NCBI RefSeq assembly: GCF_002847445.1
Contig: NZ_CP025433.1
Span: 86,391-150,390, forward strand
DNA length: 64,000 nucleotides
Source of the DNA: Paracoccus zhejiangensis
GTDB taxonomy: Bacteria > Pseudomonadota > Alphaproteobacteria > Rhodobacterales > Rhodobacteraceae
Direction of reading: 5' to 3'
Shown here: in pieces, positions 33,898 to 41,540 of the stretch
Layout: every line of letters starts with the position of its first letter
Position numbering within the stretch: the first letter of the stretch is position 1
The notes under the pieces: model-generated
What the model was told of the DNA's origin: nothing
Seen by the model: the letters and a program-made list of their open reading frames with translations, nothing else
The model's database searches: none
Translations under genes and position numbers: made by a program

Positions 33898-34788
33898 TCA
33901 TTCGACAATTGAAAGAAAACCCTCAATCACCGCGCTGAACTTGTCGGGCGCACGATAGGGCCCGCCGTGATTGACTTCGGGAAGCATCACCGTCATCCCA
34001 TTTTCCACGCATGCAGCGACGAGGTCAGCCATGATCGAGAAGCGCGTGAAGGACTGCGCACCCTGCACGACAAGCGTGGGCGCCGTTATCGCACCAAGCG
34101 CGTCACAATCGAGCGACGGTGACGGGTCCATCGCGAGATAGGGCGCAACCGTTCGGCCATTCTGGCGCCACATCTCCTGCGCCGGTTCGGTCTCGGCACC
34201 TCCTTCAGGCAGTTCGAACACTGCCTCGATGAAACGCAGGGCAGCATCCTCGGGCCTGTCTTCCTGCGCGGCCATGACCGCCGGCCCGAAATGCGAGAAG
34301 AGATCGCGTGTCGCGTTTGCGCCGCCGGGCGCGCCCGACACAAGGTTGTCGAGAACAGGTTCGTAATGCACCGCCGAGCGGAACAGGTCCGGACGATCAA
34401 GCATCGCATGGACGCCGATCTCGCCGCTGTAGGACCAGGTCACCAGATGAACCGGACCGGCATCCAGGCCCTCTACGAAAGCAATCAGATCGCTGACATG
34501 GGTGGTGCGCTGGAAATTCGTGGCGTCATCGGGCCAGTCGCCAGTTCCAAAGTAGCGCTGTGAATAGGCGACGAAGCGGCGTTCATCCGATATGATCGGA
34601 CCATAGGCTTCCCACGCCCGAAGATCGCTGATCGCACCGTGGACGAATACGACCGGCACACCCTCACCTTCGCTGACATAGGTCAGGGACGCACCATTGA
34701 CCTGCATTTCGGCGGTTTCGGCAATTGCGGTCTGACCCAGCGCGATGGCTAGGGCCGCTGTATATGTGACTGAAAATCTCGACATCAT
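33898..34788 (-). CDS. Secreted alpha/beta hydrolase, module 2
   Basis: 296 residues with a signal peptide (MMSRFSVTYTAALAIALGQTAIA). The layout is the same as the 32564 protein: VVFVHGAISDLRAWEAYG, SQRYFGTGDWPDD, TWSYSGEIGVHA (nucleophile elbow) and VNHGGPYRAPDKF (probable catalytic His). The two are paralogues facing each other. This one diverges from the winged-helix/hydrolase gene at 34920. Substrate unknown; the short, exported form would suit ester, lactone or amide signals or nutrients. Confidence 0.9.
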   Translation of the reverse strand: MMSRFSVTYTAALAIALGQTAIAETAEMQVNGASLTYVSEGEGVPVVFVHGAISDLRAWEAYGPIISDERRFVAYSQRYFGTGDWPDDATNFQRTTHVSDLIAFVEGLDAGPVHLVTWSYSGEIGVHAMLDRPDLFRSAVHYEPVLDNLVSGAPGGANATRDLFSHFGPAVMAAQEDRPEDAALRFIEAVFELPEGGAETEPAQEMWRQNGRTVAPYLAMDPSPSLDCDALGAITAPTLVVQGAQSFTRFSIMADLVAACVENGMTVMLPEVNHGGPYRAPDKFSAVIEGFLSIVE

Positions 34789-34919
34789 TCCCTCCAGTTC
34801 TTTGATTTTGCGTGACTTGTCGGAATCGAGGCCTTCAGGTTACAATCCGTGACGGCGTAGCGTCCTGAAACCGACATGAAATTTTGTGAAAGCCACGCCG
34901 CCGTGGGGAATGAGTTCGG

Positions 34920-36113
34920 ATGGCACGGATCGACATCGGCTATGCCACATTCGACAGCGACAGCCGGCTGGTGAAACGCTTGTCAGGCGAAGAACATACG
35001 CTGAGGCCGCAATCCGCCCAGCTGCTGACCGAACTGGCCAGATCGTCAGGCAGGATCGTGTCGAAGCGCGATCTGATGGATGCTGTCTGGGGCGATATCG
35101 CCGTCACCGAAAGCAGCTTGACACAATGCGTGGCCGATATCCGTCGCGCGCTTGGCGATCATGAGCGCCGGATCCTGCAGACGCATCCGAAGAGCGGCTA
35201 TCGGCTGGCCCCGCCCGTCGGCAATGCTGCCGTGGTCAATACTGCAATCGAACCGCTTGACGATGATCCGATCCGCTTTGCGACGTCTGCCGATGGCGTG
35301 AGGCTGGCCTGGACCGCGTCGGGAACTGGTCCGCCGATGCTCAAGGCACCAAGCTGGATCTCGAATATCGAGATGGAGGCGCAGAGCCTGATCTTCACCC
35401 AATTCTATCGCTGGCTTGGTGAACGTGTGCGCCTGATCCGCTTCGATCAGCGCGGCACCAGTATGTCGGATCGCGTCGAAGGGGTGTTGAGCATCGATGA
35501 CATGGTCGAGGACATGCGCGCGGTCGCCGACGCGGCCGGTGTCGAGCTGTTCTTTCTGTTCGGCCCGTCGCAGGGCGTGGCCTTCGCAATCGCATTTGCA
35601 CACAGATATCCCGAACGGGTGATCGGCATCGTCGGGCGCGGCGGATTCGGCCGCGGATGGCTGGTCAGCGGCGACGAGGCCGAGGTTCGCAAATACGAGG
35701 GCAGCAAGGCACTGATCCTTGCCGGCTGGAACGACCCGAATCCGGAATATCGGCGATTCTTTACCGCGCGTCTCATTCCCGATTGCAGCGCCGAGGCCGC
35801 ACGCGAATTCGACGAGATGCAGCGTCGTGCCTGCGATGCGGCCGCCATTCTTGCCAATCTCGAATTGATGGTCAGCATTGACATCGAGGACATGGCGAAA
35901 GAGGTGACAACGCCTTCGCTGCTGCTTCATTCCCGGGGAGATCGCTCGGTCGCGGCCGACGAAGGTCGCCGGCTGGCCGCCGCCATGCCGAATGCGGACC
36001 TTGTCCTTCTCGAGGATGACAACCACATTTTCCTGCCAGGGACGACCGGCTTCGGCCAAGCCACAAGTGCTATTGATCGCTTTCTATTTGATCTTGGCTT
36101 GAGCACGCTCTGA
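34920..36113 (+). CDS. Winged-helix DNA-binding protein fused to an alpha/beta hydrolase
   Basis: 397 residues. Residues 1-100 form an OmpR/PhoB-type winged helix: EHTLRPQSAQLLTELARSSG, RDLMDAVWGDIAVTESSL and CVADIRRALGDHERR, then LQTHPKSGYRL. Residues 120-397 are an alpha/beta hydrolase with FDQRGTSMSD, GPSQGVAFAIAFAHRYPERV (Ser217), HSRGDRSVAAD (acid) and DDNHIF (His). There is no receiver domain or membrane segment. The hydrolase half probably binds or cleaves the inducer. It diverges from the secreted hydrolase at 33898. Adenylate cyclase-like regulators with hydrolase domains are known, but this pairing is uncommon. Confidence 0.9.
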   Translation: MARIDIGYATFDSDSRLVKRLSGEEHTLRPQSAQLLTELARSSGRIVSKRDLMDAVWGDIAVTESSLTQCVADIRRALGDHERRILQTHPKSGYRLAPPVGNAAVVNTAIEPLDDDPIRFATSADGVRLAWTASGTGPPMLKAPSWISNIEMEAQSLIFTQFYRWLGERVRLIRFDQRGTSMSDRVEGVLSIDDMVEDMRAVADAAGVELFFLFGPSQGVAFAIAFAHRYPERVIGIVGRGGFGRGWLVSGDEAEVRKYEGSKALILAGWNDPNPEYRRFFTARLIPDCSAEAAREFDEMQRRACDAAAILANLELMVSIDIEDMAKEVTTPSLLLHSRGDRSVAADEGRRLAAAMPNADLVLLEDDNHIFLPGTTGFGQATSAIDRFLFDLGLSTL

Positions 36114-36233
36114 TTGAACCAGTGTCCAATGGCCGCTTTGTCCCGCATTGCTGCCGCCCGCCTCACGAAAATGCTGCACCAGCGGTCGAACGGCCGGTTC
36201 GGTGAAAGCAACATTGCGGCATCCCGAAATCGC

Positions 36234-36307
36234 GAAGGGCAGGATTGGGCCGACCTTACCTGGCGATCATGAGAGGCACTGCGTAATGGCGCCGCAGCGC
36301 CGCAGGG
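36234..36307 (+). repeat. Repeated intergenic sequence, copy 2
   Basis: Imperfect copy of 33747-33821. The hairpin is weaker here because one arm reads CGCAGCGCC against GGCACTGCG. It lies downstream of the winged-helix/hydrolase gene, so each regulator/hydrolase module is followed by this sequence. Confidence 0.65.
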
Positions 36308-36390
36308 TTATGCTCGAGGGGATGCCAGAGGCTGAACGACGGGCGGCGGTCGCTGAACTGGTCACGAGCGAGGGCAAACGCCATGCGCGT

Positions 36391-36487
36391 TGATGCGTGG
36401 CGGAGAACACGAACGAGAGAAGGTCGTCGGGACTGGGCTAAGCCGTACCTGCCAGCTTGATCCCCCCGGTCCGGTTACATTGGATCA
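36391..36487 (+). repeat. Dispersed non-coding element, copy 2
   Basis: It shares GATGCGTGGCGGA, GAAGGTCGTCGGG, CCTGCC and GATCCCCC, in order, with 11421-11512. It lies downstream of the rep gene (which is on the minus strand) and outside any called gene. Confidence 0.55.
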
Positions 36488-36653
36488 TCGCCTCCCTCTA
36501 TCCCCGCGAGGGCGGGGGAACCTCTACTGGCTTAGGGGTTGAAAAAACGACAATGTCAAAAAGGGCGGGCTGATCGCCAGACTACCCACTTTCGTTAAAG
36601 GAGCAAGAGGTTATCGGGCGCGGCTTTGCCGGGGCTTCCGTGGCGGTTGCCCG

Positions 36654-37868
36654 TCACGCCCCCTCTATCCCCTCGAACAGCCCCGGCGACATGTCCTCCC
36701 AGAAGGCGCTGATCCGGCCTGCGTTCAGCGGCGAGACCCAGCCATGGCGGGTGAAATCGTCGCGCATCCGCGCCTCGGTGAGCTGGCTCAGGAACAGCCG
36801 CCGGTCGGCATCGCGCTGCGTCGGCGAGCGCGATTTCACCAGTTCGAGGATGCGCCGCAGCCGCGCGGCCTGCGCGCTGACCGACGCCGTGGCCGGGGCA
36901 GCGATGGCGGCACCACCCTGCCCCGCCGCATCCTCCTCGCTGCCGAAGTTCCCGTCCAGCGCCGCGCTCAGGTAGCCGACCATGCTTTTGACGTTCTTGC
37001 GGGTCTCGACGTAATCGAGCTTCGCCTCGACCTCGTCCTCGCCATGCACCCCCAGCCATTGCCGCGCCAGCCGGTCACTGACCCCCAGTGCGCGCAGGCG
37101 GGCATAGACCGGCCCGTGCCGCATCCCCTCGCCATCGTCGATATCGAGGATCGCCAGCTGCGGGTTCTCGCGGATGCGAAAGCGGATCTCGCTGACCACC
37201 CTGCCCTGCTTGCGCGTCTCGGCGGTCAGGATGATGTTGCTGGTGCGGTTCACTTCGTCCACCGCCGGCTTGATGATCTTGGCGTTCAGATGCTTGAAGC
37301 TCTCGTAATAGGCCGAGCCCTCGACCCCCATCAGCCGTCGGAACAGCTCCAGCGGCCACCAGCCGGTCGAGCCGGTGCGGACAAAGCGATAGCAGTTTTC
37401 ATAAAGCGCCAGCGCATGACCCGAGGTGAAGCGCCGCTGGATATTCAGGTTGATCAGCGCAAAGACCTTGGGGTCATGCATCTTCTCCGCCAGCGCCGGG
37501 GAATAGGCATATTCGCAGACCCCGCCCTTCAGCTTGGCATAGCTCAGAAGGCTCGACACGCCCCATTCCTGCTGGCCCTTCTCGTCCAGCATGTCCCATT
37601 CGGCCACCGTCTCAGCCAGCCCGCGCAGCGACTGTTTCAGCGTCTCCATGTCGTTCGAATTGTAACCGATCATCAGGCACAGCGTCCGCGCATCGATCTG
37701 GTGCCGGGTCCGGCTGATCAGCGTGTCATAGGCGTTCAGCAGCAGCACATTCGACAGCTTGCGCTGCAGCAGCGTCAGCTTGCCCGACACGTGGATCGCG
37801 GCCACATGTTTCTTCACCGCCCCCCGGCGCAGGGCGCCGGTCAGCTGGTCGCGGGGGATCTCGTCCAT
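36654..37868 (-). CDS. Plasmid replication initiator, Rep_3-type
   Basis: 404 residues. The N-terminal winged-helix half has VSGKLTLLQRKLSNVLLLNAY, LCLMIGYNSNDMETLKQSLRGL and GGVCEYAYSP, followed by LINLNIQRRFTSGHALALYENC. These are landmarks of iteron-binding Rep proteins of the Rep_3 superfamily as found on Rhodobacteraceae plasmids. The second winged helix follows at about residues 180-260 (STGWWPLELFRRLMGV). The C-terminal 130 residues are helical. The gene diverges from parA, with iterons between them. It should bind the iterons to start replication and probably repress itself. Confidence 0.9.
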   Translation of the reverse strand: MDEIPRDQLTGALRRGAVKKHVAAIHVSGKLTLLQRKLSNVLLLNAYDTLISRTRHQIDARTLCLMIGYNSNDMETLKQSLRGLAETVAEWDMLDEKGQQEWGVSSLLSYAKLKGGVCEYAYSPALAEKMHDPKVFALINLNIQRRFTSGHALALYENCYRFVRTGSTGWWPLELFRRLMGVEGSAYYESFKHLNAKIIKPAVDEVNRTSNIILTAETRKQGRVVSEIRFRIRENPQLAILDIDDGEGMRHGPVYARLRALGVSDRLARQWLGVHGEDEVEAKLDYVETRKNVKSMVGYLSAALDGNFGSEEDAAGQGGAAIAAPATASVSAQAARLRRILELVKSRSPTQRDADRRLFLSQLTEARMRDDFTRHGWVSPLNAGRISAFWEDMSPGLFEGIEGA

Positions 37869-37900
37869 GGTCCTGCTCGTTCGTCTTTTTTGCTATTATG

Positions 37901-38179
37901 CCCGAAAAGGTACCCTCGGTCTACAAATCTTCAGGCACCCATCTGCAGGGAAGCTCGGTCCCGGAAACGGGTTCCTCTGGACGTTGCGCGCAACACAGGT
38001 ACCCTTTTACGGGATCAGACCCCCTGCCCTATCGCTCATTTCCCCCGCATTTGCCCGCTTTCGCACCGATCCCGCAGACGAATACCCGAATAACCGCGAA
38101 TCGGTGCCGCCGGTCCTGCAGACGGGTACCCCTCGTCCCGGAATCGGGTCCCCTTCAACCCGGAATCGGGTGCCTGATC
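37901..38179. other. Candidate oriV: tandem 22 bp iterons
   Basis: Five 17 bp units repeat exactly every 22 bp, starting at 38070, 38092, 38114, 38136 and 38158. Examples are TCCTGCAGACGGGTACC and ACCCGGAATCGGGTGCC. Further related copies are at 37901 (CCCGAAAAGGTACC), 37959 (TCCCGGAAACGGGTTCC) and, inverted, at 37998 (GGTACCCTTTTACGGGA). The last three lie near the rep start, where they could serve autoregulation. A markedly AT-rich stretch follows at 38188-38280, suitable as the unwinding region. Confidence 0.88.
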
Positions 38180-38283
38180 GCACCGAACATCTTGTAATCT
38201 AAGAAGAACATGGTCCGTAAAGACTCTAAAGCAGATAAACAATCTACAAGCTTTATGCTGCTGTTTTCCTTGATTTCAGAAGG

Positions 38284-38298
38284 GTTTCGCGGCGAAAC
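38284..38298. other. parS-like site 1
   Basis: GTTTCGCGGCGAAAC, a perfect 7-1-7 inverted repeat about 85 bp upstream of the parA start. Two almost identical sites lie in and after parB. It resembles alphaproteobacterial parS (GTTTCACGTGAAAC). Confidence 0.8.
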
Positions 38299-38382
38299 CT
38301 GCCATCGGGGATTCACAGACCCCGGTTCATGTGCGATAGTTTTGCCAAAACACATATCGAAGCAGCACATCGCGAAAGTAGC

Positions 38383-39804
38383 ATGATGTCAGGCAAGGAC
38401 ACTCTCCCGCCCTATTTCAACATCGATCCGGCCAAGGCAGCCAAGCGTCTGTCCGAGCCTATCGACACCGCCCGATTCGCGAAAGCCGCCGCCTTCGCCG
38501 CGCGGGGGCGCGAGGATCTGGCCAAGCGCGGCTATGCCCCCGACGGTCGCAAGCGCCTGCGCCGCTTCTCGACCTGGGAGGTCTGCCAGTACCTGATCCC
38601 GGTCGCCCCCGCGCATTTCCGCCGGGTGCTGCGCAAGTCCCCCGATCTGCCGCAGGGCACCGGCGAGGGCAATTCGAAATGGTTCACCCTCGAGGAGGTC
38701 TTGCGCCTCAGGGACCATTTCGCCGCCGAGGGCGCGGCGGGCCGCGAATACCGCCCCTGGCGCCCCGAGGGCCTGCCCGCGAAAACCATCGCGGTGGCGA
38801 ATTTCAAGGGCGGCGTCGGCAAGACCTCGACCGCCGCGCATCTGGCCATGTCGGCGGCGCTCGACGGCTACAAGGTGCTGGTCGTCGATCTGGACAGCCA
38901 GGGCAGCATGACCTCGATCATGGGCGGACGGGTGCCCGATGAATGGTCCACCGCCTTCCCGCTGCTGGCCAAGGATTACGCCCTCGCCCTGCAGGACGAG
39001 AACCGGGTCCGCGCCGCCGCCGGTCAAAGCCCCCTGCCCTTCGACGAGACCCTGACCGAGGCGCTCAAGCTCAGCGCCCGCGACGTGATCCAGCCGACCC
39101 ATTGGCCGAACATCGATCTTCTGGGCGCGCAGCTGAACCTCTACTGGGCCGAGTTCCAGGTACCGGTCTGGCGCATGGGGTTGCGCGGCTGGCCGCTCTG
39201 GGATGCGCTTGGCAACGCGCTCCACAACGACCGCATCGTTAACGATTACGACATCATCATCCTCGATACTCCCCCGGCGCTTGGCTATCTGACCATCAAT
39301 GCGCTGGCGGCGGCCGATATCCTGCTAGTGCCGCTTGGGGCCAGCTTCCTGGAATTCGACTCGACGGGACGGTTCTTCGACATGCTCTATTCCACCTTCG
39401 CCAGCGTCGAGGATGGCGAGAACGCCGCCCGTCGCCGCGACGGCTTGCCGGAGATGCGCTTCGAATGGGACGCCGTCCGCGCGCTGATCACCCGCTTCGA
39501 TGCCGGGCAGCAGACCGATCTGGCCAATGTCATCCAGGCCTATTTCGGCGATTTCATGACCACCTACCGGCAGGAAACCACCGCCATGGTCGGCCAGGCC
39601 GGCGAGCAGGTGAACGGCATCTACGAGGCCGATTACCGCGAGTTCAACCGCGACACCTATGTGCGCGGCCGCGAGACCTTCGATCGCACCTGGGCCGAGG
39701 TGAAGGAGCTGATCCTCGGCGCGTGGTGGCGGGATCTGCAACTTGAAAAAGCCGAACTGAACGGCAAGGAGGATGAGGCAGATGGCCAAGCGCAGGCGTC
39801 TTGA
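38383..39804 (+). CDS. parA: ParA / RepA-type partition ATPase
   Basis: 473 residues from the ATG at 38383; the first ATG at 38329 would add 18 residues and has no better ribosome binding site. Residues 1-130 form an N-terminal DNA-binding region (LRRFSTWEVCQYLIPVAPAHFRRVLRK, GEGNSKWFTLEEVLRLRDHF). The deviant Walker A FKGGVGKTSTAAHLA is at about residue 141, with VVDLDSQGSM (A') and IILDTPPALGYLTINAL (Walker B). It positions the plasmid with ParB and parS. It overlaps parB by 23 bp. Confidence 0.95.
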   Translation: MMSGKDTLPPYFNIDPAKAAKRLSEPIDTARFAKAAAFAARGREDLAKRGYAPDGRKRLRRFSTWEVCQYLIPVAPAHFRRVLRKSPDLPQGTGEGNSKWFTLEEVLRLRDHFAAEGAAGREYRPWRPEGLPAKTIAVANFKGGVGKTSTAAHLAMSAALDGYKVLVVDLDSQGSMTSIMGGRVPDEWSTAFPLLAKDYALALQDENRVRAAAGQSPLPFDETLTEALKLSARDVIQPTHWPNIDLLGAQLNLYWAEFQVPVWRMGLRGWPLWDALGNALHNDRIVNDYDIIILDTPPALGYLTINALAAADILLVPLGASFLEFDSTGRFFDMLYSTFASVEDGENAARRRDGLPEMRFEWDAVRALITRFDAGQQTDLANVIQAYFGDFMTTYRQETTAMVGQAGEQVNGIYEADYREFNRDTYVRGRETFDRTWAEVKELILGAWWRDLQLEKAELNGKEDEADGQAQAS

Positions 39805-40891
39805 GACCCCGAGCAATGCGGATATGGACCGCATAGAGGAACAGTTTCGCAGCGAAACCTCCGGCCGGCTGACGCCGCTTCGGGGCATCGCGCCGATCGC
39901 CCAGGTCGCCGGCGACAGCGCCGCCGCCGCACCGACCGAAACCGGCGAGGCGCGGGCCGAACGCGCAAAGCTCGAGGCCGATGCGGCGCGACTCAAGGCG
40001 GCGCAGAGTCAGGGCCTGTTGATGGTCGAGATCCCGCTCGACCAGATCGACGAGGGCGCGATGATCCGCGACCGCATGGTGATGAGCGAGGAGGCGATCC
40101 AGGAGCTGCGCCAGTCCATCGCCGCGCATGGGCTGCGTCTGCCGATCGAGGTGTTTGAACTCGAGAAGCCGAACGGGCAGGGCGCGCGCTACGGCCTTCT
40201 CTCCGGCTATCGCCGTTTCCTCGCCACGCGCGGGTTGCTGGAGCTGACCGAGGCCGACAAGTACCAGACCATCCGGGCGCTGATCCGTCCGCGCGAGGCC
40301 AGCGGCGGCGCTTTCGTCTCGATGATCGAGGAGAACGAGGTCCGCGAGGAGCTGAGCCATTTCGAGCGTGGCCGCATCGCGGTCATCGCCGCCAACCAAG
40401 GCGCCTTTGCCAATACTGAGGATGCGGTGGACAAGCTGTTCGCCACCGGCTCCAAGGCCAAGCGGTCCAAGATCCGCTCCTTCGCGGTGATCTTCGAGGA
40501 ACTGGGCGATATGCTGGCCTTCCCCGAGGGCCTGACGGAGCGCCGTGGCTTGCAACTGGCCGGGGCGCTGCGGCGCGGGGCCGAGGGCAAGCTGCGCGAG
40601 GCGCTGTCACAGGTGGCACCCGTCGATGCCGACGAGGAATGGCTGGTCATCGAGCCGATCATCCGCGCGCTGGAACAGGGACCGCAGGAGACCAAACGCG
40701 GCGGGCGGCCCAAGACCTCGCCCTTGGGCTATGGCTGGATCGACGACAAGACCGTGCGCACCTCCAGCGGCATCACCATCCGCCGCGCCAGCGACAGCAA
40801 GGGCCAGATCCTGCGCTTCGAGGGGGTGAAGGCAACGCCCGACATGATCGATCACCTGATGTTCGAGATCCAGCGGCTGCTGGACGGCTGA
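39782..40891 (+). CDS. parB: ParB / RepB-type partition protein
   Basis: 369 residues. The ParB nuclease-like CTPase domain has VEIPLDQIDEGAMIRDRM, IQELRQSIAAHGLRLPIEV and GLLSGYRRFLATRGL. ALIRPREASGGAFVSMIEEN leads to the central helix-turn-helix. The C-terminal DUF-type tail is longer than in chromosomal ParB (KTVRTSSGITIRRAS). The ATG at 39782 is preceded by AAGGAGGATGAGGCAG. One parS-like site lies in its own 5' coding part (39844) and another just after the stop (40897). Confidence 0.95.
   Translation: MAKRRRLETPSNADMDRIEEQFRSETSGRLTPLRGIAPIAQVAGDSAAAAPTETGEARAERAKLEADAARLKAAQSQGLLMVEIPLDQIDEGAMIRDRMVMSEEAIQELRQSIAAHGLRLPIEVFELEKPNGQGARYGLLSGYRRFLATRGLLELTEADKYQTIRALIRPREASGGAFVSMIEENEVREELSHFERGRIAVIAANQGAFANTEDAVDKLFATGSKAKRSKIRSFAVIFEELGDMLAFPEGLTERRGLQLAGALRRGAEGKLREALSQVAPVDADEEWLVIEPIIRALEQGPQETKRGGRPKTSPLGYGWIDDKTVRTSSGITIRRASDSKGQILRFEGVKATPDMIDHLMFEIQRLLDG
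39844..39858. other. parS-like site 2, inside parB
   Basis: GTTTCGCAGCGAAAC, a 7-1-7 inverted repeat, encodes part of the N-terminus of ParB (QFRSETS region). A centromere inside the coding sequence constrains both functions. Confidence 0.8.
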
Positions 40892-40896
40892 ACCGG

Positions 40897-40911
40897 GTTT
40901 CGCAGCGAAAC
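40897..40911. other. parS-like site 3, after parB
   Basis: GTTTCGCAGCGAAAC, identical to site 2, begins 6 bp after the parB stop codon. The three sites span about 2.6 kb around parAB. Confidence 0.82.
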
Positions 40912-40995
40912 CGGGGCAGGGGCGAGATGAAAGCGTGTGCGGCAGTCTTGTCGAATGGCAAACTTTGCCATATCCTCGGCTGGAAGGAGACCGCC

Positions 40996-41241
40996 ATGGG
41001 CACGATGAACATCTCGCTACCGGACCCTATGAAGTCCTGGGTTGAAGATCAGGCGAAATCAGGTCGTTACGCGAATTCCAGCGACTATGTGCGTGATCTG
41101 ATCCGCCGCGACCGGCAGCGCCAGCAGGCGATCACCGAGATCCAGGCCGCGATCGAGACCGGGATCGCCAGCGGACCCGCCAAGCCGCTTGATCGCGCGG
41201 CCTTCAGGGCTCGGATGCGCGCGGAACATGCCGGAAAGTAA
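40996..41241 (+). CDS. parD: ParD-family antitoxin
   Basis: 81 residues, ribbon-helix-helix type: MGTMNISLPDPMKSWVEDQ, then GRYANSSDYVRDLIRRDRQRQ, then a helical C-terminus that wraps the toxin. GGAAGGAGACCGCC lies before the ATG. It overlaps the toxin gene by 14 bp. By analogy it represses its own promoter near 40912-40990. It stabilises the plasmid beside parAB. Confidence 0.93.
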   Translation: MGTMNISLPDPMKSWVEDQAKSGRYANSSDYVRDLIRRDRQRQQAITEIQAAIETGIASGPAKPLDRAAFRARMRAEHAGK

Positions 41242-41536
41242 CGGCTGGACCCTTCGGCCCTCCGCTGAATCCGACCTGTCAGAAATCTGGCGCCAGGGGG
41301 CCGCGACCTGGGGTGTCGAACAGGCAGAGCGCTATACGGACGGCTTGTTCGCGGTCTTCGACCTTCTGGCCGCCTTTCCGGACTTGGGACGGGAGCGCAG
41401 GGAGTTTTCCCCGCCCGTCAGGATCCATCCCAATGGCTCGCATCTCGTGATCTATCGGCAAGACGGGCAGGGGGTCGAGATCATCCGCATCCTGCATGGA
41501 CACCAGAACCTGACGGCCTATCTGCTGGAGGACTGA
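41228..41536 (+). CDS. parE: ParE-family toxin
   Basis: 102 residues of the RelE/ParE fold: WTLRPSAESDLSEIWRQGAATWG, then FPDLGRERREFSPPVRIHPNGSHLVIYR and ILHGHQNLTAYL. ParE members poison DNA gyrase, RelE members cleave mRNA; pairing with ParD favours gyrase. The start at 41228 lies within the end of parD. The terminal part is complete. Confidence 0.92.
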   Translation: MPESNGWTLRPSAESDLSEIWRQGAATWGVEQAERYTDGLFAVFDLLAAFPDLGRERREFSPPVRIHPNGSHLVIYRQDGQGVEIIRILHGHQNLTAYLLED

Positions 41537-41540
41537 CCCC

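Larger units (their letters stand above)
36114..36653. other. Gap before rep gene, holds two repeats
   Basis: 540 bp without a confident gene. It holds copy 2 of the 33747 repeat (36234-36307) and copy 2 of the 11421 element (36391-36487). A short frame, 36309-36393 (+), ends MLEGMPEAERRAAVAEL and resembles the tail of the small family at 6862/9273, so it could be a relic of it. Confidence 0.45.
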
